Shown here: piece by piece, positions 1 through 6,030 of the stretch
Layout of the letters: each line of letters begins with the position of its first letter
Position numbering within the stretch: position 1 is the stretch's first letter
Assembly (NCBI GenBank): GCA_049511115.1
Contig: JBEKYH010000219.1
Coordinates: 1 to 7,969 of the forward strand
DNA length: 7,969 nt
Source of the DNA: JBEKYH01 sp049511115
GTDB taxonomy: Bacteria > Planctomycetota > Phycisphaerae > Tepidisphaerales > Tepidisphaeraceae
Direction: 5' to 3'
Made by a program: the position numbers and the translations under genes
Notes under the pieces: generated by a model
Databases searched by the model: none
Told to the model about the DNA's origin: nothing
The model's input: the letters and a program-made list of their open reading frames with translations, nothing else

Positions 1-8
1 GCGACAGT

Positions 9-17
9 TTATTCACA
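9..17 (+). promoter_or_regulatory. DnaA-box-like 9-mer (TTATTCACA)
   Basis: TTATTCACA matches the general bacterial DnaA-box consensus TTATNCACA exactly. It lies 33 bp upstream of, and in the same orientation as, a second exact match at 42-50. Whether DnaA binds here is inference: the sequence shows only the motif, and the flank is cut by the window edge. Confidence 0.35.
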
Positions 18-40
18 TCGGCGGCCGGCTTTTTCGCCGA

Positions 41-100
41 GTTATCCACAATGCTGCTGCGCTGGCGTCCGGAGGGCCGCTGCGCAGCATCATGGATAAC
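41..100. repeat. imperfect inverted repeat upstream of xseB
   Basis: The left arm starts GTTATCCA at 41, then has two unmatched bases, ATGCTG, and CGC after an extra CTG. The right arm, ending at 100, is its reverse complement with the same blocks (GCG, CAGCAT, two unmatched bases, TGGATAAC). The loop is a GC-rich stretch of about 18 bases. It could fold as a hairpin in RNA or act as a paired protein-binding site. No T-run follows, so it is not a classical intrinsic terminator. Confidence 0.6.
42..50 (+). promoter_or_regulatory. consensus DnaA-box-like 9-mer (TTATCCACA)
   Basis: TTATCCACA is the strong DnaA-box consensus. It sits in the left arm of the inverted repeat 41-100. The right arm carries a related 9-mer in opposite orientation, TTATCCATG read on the minus strand at 91-99, which differs at the last two bases. 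Two same-strand consensus boxes within 42 bp are unusual in GC-rich DNA, but no AT-rich unwinding element is visible to the right. Confidence 0.4.
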
Positions 101-153
101 GTCGGAAACGGTATCAGGTGACTCAGAATCGGCAGACGTTACAATTCGCGCCA

Positions 154-420
154 ATGGCTAAGAAGAATCAGACGCCGCCGAAGAGCTTTGAGGACGCGCT
201 GGCGGAATTGGAGCGGTTGTTGGCCGAGATCGAGGGGGGCGAGATCGGCCTGGAGGAGAGCCTCTTGAAGTACGAGCGCGGTAATTTCCTCATCCAGCAT
301 TGCCGGCAGATTCTGGGGGCGGCGGAGAAGCAGATTGAAATGCTGAATAAGCCATCGGATATTGCCAATGACGCGGCGTCCGACGTTACGCCGGCTGATG
401 AGGATTCAGATTTGAAATAG
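154..420 (+). CDS. xseB: exodeoxyribonuclease VII small subunit
   Basis: This is the small subunit of exonuclease VII, which joins several copies of itself to one XseA large subunit. The complex degrades single-stranded DNA from both ends in the cytoplasm. The protein is 88 residues, normal for the family. It carries the family core SFEDALAELERLLAEIEGG (about residues 11-29), then GEIGLEESLLKYERGN, a C-x-x-I-L segment and EKQIEML, all predicted helical and coiled-coil. The acidic tail (residues 66-88) is probably disordered. The ATG at 154 is preferred because MAKK followed by the SFEDAL core is the usual N-terminus. A GTG at 118 would add 12 residues. Neither start has a good Shine-Dalgarno; a weak GGAA lies 10 bases before the GTG. 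Any large subunit gene lies outside the window. The gene ends 8 bp from the convergent gene's stop with no terminator between them. Confidence 0.88.
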   Translation: MAKKNQTPPKSFEDALAELERLLAEIEGGEIGLEESLLKYERGNFLIQHCRQILGAAEKQIEMLNKPSDIANDAASDVTPADEDSDLK

Positions 421-428
421 GCCGTGAG

Positions 429-1745
429 TTATGCCGCCGCCGCGCGAGGGGCGGATTCCCGTTGGATTGGGGCAATTCCCAACGGTGCAACTGCCCGTTC
501 TGTCATTTGTGACTTGGCTATTGCCATCAACCCGCACATCACTCCCAGCATCGGCGTCGCCAATATCAAATGCGTGGGCCGAGCGATTAGCGTGGAAATG
601 TGGAGGGTCGCGTACAAGACAATCCATCCCCAAAGCAAGGGCCGGTCCTCTCGCCCGCGCATGGATTCCGCGGCGAAGAGGACGGCGGGAATAGCCAATA
701 TCATCAAGTCATAATCAAAACAAAACGGAACGAGCAGGGGGCTGGCGATGATCGTTGCGGCGATGAAGCGATCGATCTGCGCTCGGTCGTGCCGGGCTTG
801 CAGGGCGATTCGAGCCAGCGCCCCTGCAACCGCCAGTTCGCTTGTCCACCAGAGCAGGGCGGTGATTGGGCTCGTCGTTCCCGGCGCGGTTCCCTGCAGG
901 AGCAAACGCCAGAAGGCTTTGAGCGTGACATGGCGATCCCACGCATATGGGCTTAGCTCCTGCATGACGGTCAAAAGTCGCGGCAACTTCTGAACATAAT
1001 CCGTCATCGCGCCCGGCATGGTGAAGATCGTGATACCCGCCAAGGCGAGGGCCGTTACGGTAAATCCGGCCGCGGCTGGCCATCCGAGGCTGAAGCAAAG
1101 GGCGATGCCCAGAATCGCCGCGTGCTGCGGTTTATACAGCAGCAGTCCCGCGATCAACCCGGACACAAACGCGCGGCGGTTTCGCCAGAAGGTGACCGTG
1201 AGTGTCAAAAGCAGCAGGGTGAGAAATGTGTTCTGGGCGTGCGCAAAAACGGCCAGCACGGGATTGGATGCGAAAATCACCAGCACCAGCAGGCTCCAAT
1301 TTCGCCAATCGCCGGCATTGGGAATCATCCTGGCCAGCAGCACGATCGAGGCGATGAGCATCGCCAGCCCCATGCCCTCCCACAGCAGCAGGGCTTTGGG
1401 AAACGGCAAGGCTGAAAACGGCGCAAACAGCCACGCCGCAAACGGCGGATTCCACCACGGGCCAAAACCGGTGGTAAAGCCGGCGGTTTTCGCAGCCTCG
1501 GACTCCAGCCGTTTGATCGTGGTCAGGTCGTACAGGTTGTGGAACTGCCCCGCGCGGGCCAGCGTTCCGGCGCTGTAAAACGCCAGAAAGTCGTGCCCGA
1601 TCATGTCACTGCGCACCGCTTTATCCGGCGATACGAACACATTGCCGATTACAAGGGTGAGCATAAACAGCGACAGCAGGCCGCCAACCTTCCAAAGCAA
1701 CCGGCGCGTACCGCGCGGGCGAGGATGGCTGGTGAGTTCCATCAT
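429..1745 (-). CDS. GT87/DUF2029-type membrane glycosyltransferase (paralogue 1)
   Basis: This is a 438-residue polytopic inner-membrane protein of the GT87 (DUF2029) type, a GT-C fold family thought to move sugars from polyprenyl-phosphate donors on the outer face of the membrane. Acceptor and sugar are unknown. About ten hydrophobic segments can be seen, the first at about residues 17-37. Family-like landmarks are GHDFLAFYSAG (50-60) with the candidate catalytic Asp52 in the first external loop, LYD (71-73), NPPF (99-102) beside AWLFAPFSALPF, HAQNTF (169-174), YKPQ (204-207) and FDYD (343-346). The C-terminus is cytoplasm-like and Ala/Pro-rich. Its ATG overlaps the stop of the upstream paralogue by 4 bp (ATGA), with no ribosome-binding site, so it is probably translated by coupling. 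A second ATG follows directly. Family assignment is from motif recognition; exact donor specificity cannot be inferred. Confidence 0.8.
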   Translation of the reverse strand: MMELTSHPRPRGTRRLLWKVGGLLSLFMLTLVIGNVFVSPDKAVRSDMIGHDFLAFYSAGTLARAGQFHNLYDLTTIKRLESEAAKTAGFTTGFGPWWNPPFAAWLFAPFSALPFPKALLLWEGMGLAMLIASIVLLARMIPNAGDWRNWSLLVLVIFASNPVLAVFAHAQNTFLTLLLLTLTVTFWRNRRAFVSGLIAGLLLYKPQHAAILGIALCFSLGWPAAAGFTVTALALAGITIFTMPGAMTDYVQKLPRLLTVMQELSPYAWDRHVTLKAFWRLLLQGTAPGTTSPITALLWWTSELAVAGALARIALQARHDRAQIDRFIAATIIASPLLVPFCFDYDLMILAIPAVLFAAESMRGREDRPLLWGWIVLYATLHISTLIARPTHLILATPMLGVMCGLMAIAKSQMTERAVAPLGIAPIQRESAPRAAAA

Positions 1746-3118
1746 GCCGCTAACCGAGTTGGGGTTGTGATCAGAGAGGGAGCAGCATTCGCGGATTCAC
1801 CGCCGACGGCCTTTCGCAATCGCCCGATGAGAACAACCGACAGTGCCGCCAGAATGATCGGAGCGATGGGCGCGGGCACAATCCCGCCAATCATGGGATT
1901 GAGTTCCATCGCAATATAGAGGGCGATCCAAGCCGTAACGGTTGAGCGGTCGGTTCCATGTCGGATTCCATCGGCCGCACACAGAACGGCGGCAATCGCG
2001 AGCAGCGTCATGTCGTAATCCATGTAGTACGCGTTGAGCAGGGGGGTAACGACGATGGCTGTGGCAATGAGCTGATCGGTGCGCTTGGCACGAACTTCAC
2101 TTGCGCCTATACGTCCAGCCTCTTCTCCCCGCCCCCGGTATTCCGGGGGAGGGTCAGGGAGGGGGTTCTTGCGAGCGATCAACACCGCACGGAGGAAGAA
2201 TGCTCCAAGCGACACGCCGCATATCGCGCTCAGTACGCGCGTCATCCCGTTGGGCAGCGCCCCAACATGCCCTTGCAACAGCAACCGCCAGAAGGCGAGA
2301 AACGTGATATGCCGATGCCACGCATATCGCGGCAGCGATTGAATGACCGCCAGCGTCGCGGGCAATTGATGCAGATAATTCGTCAGCGTCCCGGGCATTG
2401 CGACGAGCGTGATTACCAGCAGCGCCAAAGCGCTAATCGCAACTCCCGCTGCCGCGCGCCGTCCCTGCGAAACAACCAACACGATCGCCACCACGCCACC
2501 CACCTGCGGCTTAAACAGCAGCAAGCCCGTCAATATCCCCGCGGCAAACGCCTTTTGCGATCGCCACAAATGCACAACACCGCAGAGAATCAAAAGCGAA
2601 ACAAAGGTGTTCTGCGCGTGCAGCATCGCCTGCCACGCCGGCAAAGCGCCGAGCAAAAGCAGGGGGATCAGCCCGGCATAACGCCACGGCGTCGGCTGAG
2701 GAAGCAATCGCACGAGCAGCATGGTCGCAGCGCCCAGGCAAACCAGCAAAACGGCCGTCCACACCAAGAGCGCTGTCGCATAACCAAACCGCGCCAGCGG
2801 GGCAGCCGCCAGCGCGACGAATGGCGGATTCAAAAATGCGCCGTATTGGTTTTCCAGACTCAAGCCCGCAGCTTGGCACGTCTGCCGCTCCATTTGTGCG
2901 ATCGCCGCCGCGTTGTACAGGTCCTGCGTCCTTCCCTGGCGCACAAGCTGCCCCGCGGTGTAGAACGGCAGAAAATCGTGCCCATACATCCGCGCCGTGA
3001 ATGCTTGATCCTTGGTAACGAGGAGGTTGCCAACAGCAAGCGTGAGGAGATAGAGCACCACCAGCCCCCCGGATTTCCAGAGGAGCTTATTTATTGGGCT
3101 GCCCAGCGCGTCTCCCAT
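1742..3118 (-). CDS. GT87/DUF2029-type membrane glycosyltransferase (paralogue 2, with repeat insertion)
   Basis: This is a 458-residue polytopic membrane protein clearly homologous to its downstream neighbour. Shared blocks are LLWKSGG (12-18), GHDFLPFYTAG (46-56), LYN (67-69), NPPF (97-100), HAQNTF (167-172), FKPQ (202-205), a YAWHRHIT-FLAFWRLLLQG stretch (265-283) and MDYD (366-369). It is presumably a polyprenyl-sugar-dependent transferase with Asp48 as candidate catalytic residue. Between two membrane segments, residues 317-341 hold about 25 residues absent from the paralogue, starting KNPLPDPPPEYRGRGEE. This matches an inserted palindromic DNA element (nt 2120-2170). The ATG at 3118 is chosen because it gives an N-terminus aligned with the paralogue. 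A TTG at 3160 would add 14 residues with no hydrophobic or conserved character. Neither start has a Shine-Dalgarno. It is the first gene of a two-gene operon, divergent from the secreted propeller gene. Confidence 0.8.
   Translation of the reverse strand: MGDALGSPINKLLWKSGGLVVLYLLTLAVGNLLVTKDQAFTARMYGHDFLPFYTAGQLVRQGRTQDLYNAAAIAQMERQTCQAAGLSLENQYGAFLNPPFVALAAAPLARFGYATALLVWTAVLLVCLGAATMLLVRLLPQPTPWRYAGLIPLLLLGALPAWQAMLHAQNTFVSLLILCGVVHLWRSQKAFAAGILTGLLLFKPQVGGVVAIVLVVSQGRRAAAGVAISALALLVITLVAMPGTLTNYLHQLPATLAVIQSLPRYAWHRHITFLAFWRLLLQGHVGALPNGMTRVLSAICGVSLGAFFLRAVLIARKNPLPDPPPEYRGRGEEAGRIGASEVRAKRTDQLIATAIVVTPLLNAYYMDYDMTLLAIAAVLCAADGIRHGTDRSTVTAWIALYIAMELNPMIGGIVPAPIAPIILAALSVVLIGRLRKAVGGESANAAPSLITTPTRLAA
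2120..2170 (-). repeat. in-frame palindromic repeat element within paralogue 2
   Basis: This GC-rich segment carries a perfect 7-bp inverted repeat, CCCCCGG-TATT-CCGGGGG (2132-2149), flanked by further C-rich and G-rich runs that extend the pairing with a mismatch. Read on the minus strand it encodes KNPLPDPPPEYRGRGEE. The adjacent paralogue lacks this and the next few residues (about 75 bp in all), so the block looks inserted without breaking the frame. It joins two membrane segments in a loop, where such an insertion could be tolerated. Peptides of the PLPDPPPEYRGRG type recur in bacterial proteins as translations of dispersed repeats; that is recalled family knowledge and was not searched here. 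Confidence 0.65.
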
Positions 3119-3202
3119 TGCGTGGGTATCGACTTGCCGAAGGCATTGGGTTGGTGGCAAATAGTTATCGGGCTGGTGTGGATATAAGGCTATGATGTTG
3201 CC
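3119..3202. promoter_or_regulatory. divergent promoter region between the GT87 operon and the propeller gene
   Basis: These 84 bp separate two divergent starts, so both promoters should lie here or overlap the coding ends. On the plus strand TATAAG (3183-3188) resembles a -10 box, 14 bp before the propeller ATG, but no good -35 is found 16-18 bp upstream. An ATATCCACA 9-mer on the minus strand (3178-3186) is one mismatch from a DnaA box, which may be chance. No Shine-Dalgarno is seen for either gene. Confidence 0.25.
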
Positions 3203-4540
3203 ATGGTGAACTTCGGCATCTGGTTACGGAGAGTTGCCTGCGCTGCGTATCTGGCGGTTTTTACCCTCAGCTCGCTCTGCCGCGCCGCTCCCGACGCGAC
3301 GCATCCCACGACTAACCCCATCCCTCTCGGCTCAGCCTACGCCGCGACGACCGTGAACACGACCATTTACCGCGTCAACGCCCTCGCCAGCGCCGGCGGC
3401 TTCCAATTCGTTACCTATTACGATCCTGACGGCCGCATCGTGGTTGGCCGCCGTCACATCAATGATGCGATCTGGGATTTGGAACCCCTGCAAACCAAGG
3501 GCAAGGTGACGGATGCTCACAACGACGTCGTCCTGGGCATTTCCTCCGACGGCTTTGTGCATCTCTCCTTTAACCACCACGATCAGCCGCTTCATTACTG
3601 CGTTAGCGCGCACCCCTACGACCCCACCTCCTTTGGCCCCCAGCAGCCCATGACCGGGCAGAACGAAAGCAAGGTCACCTACCCCCAATTTATCGCCGGC
3701 CCCGGCGGCACGCTTTATTTCTTCTACCGCGACGGCGCCAGCGGCAACGGCTCGCTCTGTCTCAACCTTTATGATCCCGCCGCGAAAAAATGGCACGCCA
3801 TCTGGCACCCTCTCATCGACGGCGAAAACAAATGCAATCCCTACTGGTGGCGACCCGCGATCGCCGCGGATGGGTCGATTCACTTGGCCTGGTGTTGGCG
3901 GGATACGCCCGACGCCGAAACCAACCATGACATCTGCTACGCGGTCAGCCACGATGGCGGACTCACCTGGTTCCGCAGCGATGGCAAGCCGCAGAAGGTT
4001 CCCATCACGCCGGAAAATGCCGAGGTCATCGCGGCCATTCCCAAGGGATCGAATCTGATTAATCAATGTTCTGCGGCCGTTGACGAAAAGGGCCGCCCGC
4101 ATCTGGCGCAATACATGAACGACGCCAACGGCATTCCGCAGTATTTTCACATCTGGTTCGATGGAACCACTTGGCAGCGCAACCAGGTCTCCAAGCGCAC
4201 GCGAGGCTTTTCGCTCAACGGAACCGGCTCGCTGGCCATTTCCATCAGCCGTCCCGAGATAGCCATCAGCAAAAGCGGCAACGTTTATTTTATTACCCGC
4301 GACGCCGAATTCGGCGGCGGCATTCGCCTTTATCGCGCCCAGGAACCGTATCAGGATTGGACGGCGATCGATCTCACCACCAACGACCTGGGCAATTGGG
4401 AACCCGAATACGACGTCACCCGCTGGCCCCGCGACGGGCTGCTTGATCTATTCGTCCTGCCGGTTAGGCAGGGAAACCACGAGCAGACCACCAACTTCGC
4501 GGCGCAGGCCGCGGAAGTTCTCGAGGCGGCGCTCCCGTGA
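3203..4540 (+). CDS. secreted BNR_4-family beta-propeller protein, possible polysaccharide-active
   Basis: This is a 445-residue exported protein. The N-terminus is a Sec signal peptide: LRR, a hydrophobic core (about 11-25), and a likely cut at CRA-AP (29). The mature part reads as a BNR_4-type beta-propeller. Landmarks are TDAHNDVVLGISSDGFVHLSF (103-123), NHHDQPLHY (124-132), MTGQNESKVTYPQF (150-163), YFFYRDGASGNGSL (172-185), NPYWWRPAIAADGSIHLAW (212-230), NHDICYAVSHDGGLTW (241-256), INQCSAAVDEKGRPHLA (286-302), ISRPEIAIS (348-356) and LGNWEPEYDVTRW (396-408). Some proteins of this fold are ulvan-type polysaccharide lyases that use His, Tyr and Arg. His106, His126, Tyr160 and Arg176 are conserved-looking candidates, but activity is not shown. 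It stands alone, with no sugar transporter or other degradative enzyme beside it. The function is therefore sugar binding or cleavage by inference only. Confidence 0.85.
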   Translation: MVNFGIWLRRVACAAYLAVFTLSSLCRAAPDATHPTTNPIPLGSAYAATTVNTTIYRVNALASAGGFQFVTYYDPDGRIVVGRRHINDAIWDLEPLQTKGKVTDAHNDVVLGISSDGFVHLSFNHHDQPLHYCVSAHPYDPTSFGPQQPMTGQNESKVTYPQFIAGPGGTLYFFYRDGASGNGSLCLNLYDPAAKKWHAIWHPLIDGENKCNPYWWRPAIAADGSIHLAWCWRDTPDAETNHDICYAVSHDGGLTWFRSDGKPQKVPITPENAEVIAAIPKGSNLINQCSAAVDEKGRPHLAQYMNDANGIPQYFHIWFDGTTWQRNQVSKRTRGFSLNGTGSLAISISRPEIAISKSGNVYFITRDAEFGGGIRLYRAQEPYQDWTAIDLTTNDLGNWEPEYDVTRWPRDGLLDLFVLPVRQGNHEQTTNFAAQAAEVLEAALP

Positions 4541-4680
4541 AATTCAAAGAGGAATGAACGCTGAGGCGCCGAGGCGCTGAGGAAGAAAATGCGGAGGAAT
4601 TCAAATGCAGATTTTGCATTCCTCATCTTTTCTGCCTCTGCGCCTCGGCGCCTCAGCGTTCATTCCTCCTGCTTGAATTC
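4541..4680. repeat. long inverted-repeat element between convergent genes, possible bidirectional terminator
   Basis: Two 29-bp perfect arms (4549-4577 and 4640-4668) read GAGGAATGAACG, CTGAGGCGCC, GAGGCGC and its complement. A 7-bp outer match (AATTCAA/TTGAATT) sits near each end. Pairing continues imperfectly inward (GAGG, AGAAAA), with a small AATGCA/TGCATT hairpin near the centre. The arms are built on near-8-bp units, GAGGCGCC, GAGGCGCT and GAGGAAGA. The element fills the gap and its right edge touches the lpxB stop codon. It could stop transcripts from both sides as a strong hairpin, though no U-run follows the stem. It has no coding capacity and no transposase. Confidence 0.85.
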
Positions 4681-5803
4681 AAACGCGGTTCATCAACTCG
4701 ATCGCCATCTCCGCCACTTTTTTTGATGCTCCCGGCACATTCAGCGGGGCGATCATTTCCGCCAGTTCCTTACGCTGTTCGGCCAGTTTTTCGGGGTGGC
4801 GCAGATAGTCGAGCGCGCATTTGGCGACGCATTTGGCCGAGCCGTGCCAGGGGACGAATTCCGGGGCGATTTTCTTTCCCGCGGGGCTGAGGATGTTCAC
4901 CAGCGAGAACGTTCGCGCGTTGATGATCCAGCGGCCCAGCAGATTCCACAGCAGCCAGTTGCCGCGATAGACGACGATCATCGGTACATTGTGCGCCGCT
5001 ACGTGCAGAGCGGCGGTCCCTGAAACGGTGATGCACAGATCGCAGCGCGGGACCAGTCTGTCGAACGAGTCGATCGCCATCGTGTAGCGATTGGTGCGCC
5101 CGCGCCGCTCGACTTCCTCGCGCACGATGCCGTCGGTATTGCGCGTGGTCGGCACCACGAAGCGAACATTGGGAAACTCGCGGACGATTTCCGCCGCGAC
5201 ATCCAGCAGGGGCCCGAAGTTGGCCTTGGCCACGCCGCGCCGCGAGCCGGGCAGCAGGCCGACCGTTGGGAAGTAGCGCGGCGGCGCTTCGATCTTTGCG
5301 GGGACGCGGTCAAAAAGGGGGTGGCCGACAAAAGTGGTATTCACGCCGCGCGATGAAAACCATTCCTTTTCAAATGGCAGGATGCACGCCAGGCGATCGA
5401 CGTATTGCCGAAGCCGCTTGACGCGCCCCGGCCGGCTGGCCCATGCCTGCGGGGCGATGCAATAGAGGACTGGTTTGCCGGCTTTTTTTGCCAGCCGCGC
5501 AAACAGCCAGTTCATCGACCAGGAATCCACGCAAATATGCAGGTCCGGCGGCGTCTTCTGGTAATACTTGCGCGTCCACGCCAGGAGCTTATGCACCTCA
5601 ACGGTCCGGAGCACTGCCTTCAGCCCCATGGCGGCGCGGCTGACCGTATCGCGATGAATCTGCACCCCCGCCTCGCGCATCGCGGCCCCGCCGTGGCCCT
5701 CGATAAGGATGTCCGGATCGAGCTTTTTCAGTTCGACGGCGAGCCTGGCCGCGTTGGCATCGCCGCTCACTTCGCCAACCGTAATGAAGACGCGCCGCGG
5801 CAT
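4679..5803 (-). CDS. lpxB: lipid-A-disaccharide synthase
   Basis: LpxB joins UDP-2,3-diacylglucosamine to 2,3-diacylglucosamine-1-phosphate, forming the beta-1,6 lipid A disaccharide at the cytoplasmic face of the inner membrane. This is a GT-B family GT19 enzyme. The 374-residue length fits the family. Motifs are GEVSGD (10-15), GHGGAAMREAG (36-46), CVDSWSMNW (91-99) with Asp93 matching the conserved catalytic Asp, CIAPQAWASRPGRVKRL (115-131), LPFEKEWF (142-149), FVGHPLFDR (158-166), LLPGSRR (183-189), SGTAALH (261-267), PMIVVYRGNWLLWNLLG (274-290) and SLVNIL (300-305). An oddity is His267 where the family usually has Glu (SGTA-x-LE). No other lpx gene is in the window, and the gene is flanked by two long inverted repeats. 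It has no Shine-Dalgarno; a TATACT 9 bp before the ATG suggests a very short leader. Confidence 0.93.
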   Translation of the reverse strand: MPRRVFITVGEVSGDANAARLAVELKKLDPDILIEGHGGAAMREAGVQIHRDTVSRAAMGLKAVLRTVEVHKLLAWTRKYYQKTPPDLHICVDSWSMNWLFARLAKKAGKPVLYCIAPQAWASRPGRVKRLRQYVDRLACILPFEKEWFSSRGVNTTFVGHPLFDRVPAKIEAPPRYFPTVGLLPGSRRGVAKANFGPLLDVAAEIVREFPNVRFVVPTTRNTDGIVREEVERRGRTNRYTMAIDSFDRLVPRCDLCITVSGTAALHVAAHNVPMIVVYRGNWLLWNLLGRWIINARTFSLVNILSPAGKKIAPEFVPWHGSAKCVAKCALDYLRHPEKLAEQRKELAEMIAPLNVPGASKKVAEMAIELMNRV

Positions 5804-5812
5804 GAACGATTC

Positions 5813-5818
5813 AGTATA
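5813..5818 (-). promoter_or_regulatory. candidate -10 box for lpxB (TATACT)
   Basis: TATACT on the minus strand matches the bacterial -10 consensus TATAAT at five of six bases. It lies 9 bases before the lpxB ATG. If used, transcription would begin within a few bases of the start codon, giving a nearly leaderless mRNA, which agrees with the lack of a Shine-Dalgarno. No convincing -35 hexamer is seen at 16-18 bp spacing. Confidence 0.3.
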
Positions 5819-5857
5819 CTGCCAAAAGGCGAACGAACCGCCAAGCGGCAGAAAAGC

Positions 5858-6004
5858 AATTGAACCGCCAAGGCCGCCAAGAACGCCAAGAAATTAAGAA
5901 AAGGGACTTTGGGGATCTGGAAGATGCGTGTCTTTGATTTTCCGGCCAGATTTATGAATCTCCCGGATTTTCTTGGCGTTCTTGGCGGCCTTGGCGGTTC
6001 AATT
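5858..6004. repeat. long inverted-repeat element with 36-bp perfect arms
   Basis: The left arm (5858-5893) and right arm (5969-6004) are perfect reverse complements over 36 bp, separated by a 75-bp spacer. Each arm contains three near-identical 9-mers: ACCGCCAAG, GCCGCCAAG and AACGCCAAG. The spacer has no open gene; it holds a small imperfect hairpin (AGATT/AATCT, 5950-5963). A partial extra copy of GAACCGCCAAG occurs at 5834-5844. The element lies in the 227-bp gap between the divergent lpxB and HAD genes, so any HAD promoter must sit inside or around it. No transposase or obvious target-site duplication is visible. It resembles MITE- or REP-like dispersed palindromes. Confidence 0.88.
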
Positions 6005-6018
6005 TCCTGTTTTGAATT

Positions 6019-6025
6019 GAAGGAG
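6019..6025 (+). promoter_or_regulatory. ribosome-binding site for the HAD gene
   Basis: GAAGGAG lies 5 bases before the GTG at 6031 and fixes that start. It is the only strong Shine-Dalgarno sequence before any start codon in the window. Confidence 0.8.
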
Positions 6026-6030
6026 CAGTC

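Larger units (their letters stand above)
1..117. other. left-edge region without a callable gene
   Basis: No gene can be assigned here. Plus-strand frame 2 is open from the edge to a TGA at 119-121, giving a 39-residue tail ending MDNVGNGIR. Plus frame 3 is open to a TAA at 159-161. One minus frame is also open from a TTG at 154 to the edge. None resembles the XseA C-terminus that often precedes xseB; the usual RGYS-type motif is absent. The frame-2 TGA overlaps a GTG (118-120) in the xseB frame, the layout expected of a coupled upstream gene, but this alone is weak. Two DnaA-box-like sites and an inverted repeat lie here, so the stretch may be intergenic. Confidence 0.3.

Noticed and set aside
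1..154. Minus-strand open frame from a TTG at 154 to the left edge
   Set aside because: It starts with TTG, has no ribosome-binding site and gives a low-complexity Ser/Asp/Ala-rich peptide. Two plus frames are equally open, so coding cannot be argued.
421..428. Terminator between xseB and the GT87 operon
   Set aside because: Only 8 bp separate the two stop codons, and no hairpin with a T-run is seen there.
1958..3187. Long plus-strand open frame (409 codons) opposite GT87 paralogue 2
   Set aside because: Its translation is low-complexity, rich in Arg, Gln and His, with no domain. The minus strand encodes a clear membrane protein conserved with its neighbour.
3203..3300. Lipoprotein signal in the propeller protein (Cys26)
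   Set aside because: The residues before the Cys are S-S-L. Leu at -1 does not fit a lipobox, and CRA-AP gives a normal signal peptidase I site.
3332..4150. 272-codon minus-strand open frame opposite the propeller gene
   Set aside because: It is antisense to conserved BNR_4 motifs. Its Gly/Val/Arg-rich translation has no recognisable fold; it is a by-product of GC-rich codon use.
5858..6004. CRISPR array or tandem repeat array
   Set aside because: The 9-bp units are contiguous with no spacers, and the two blocks are inverted relative to each other rather than direct repeats.
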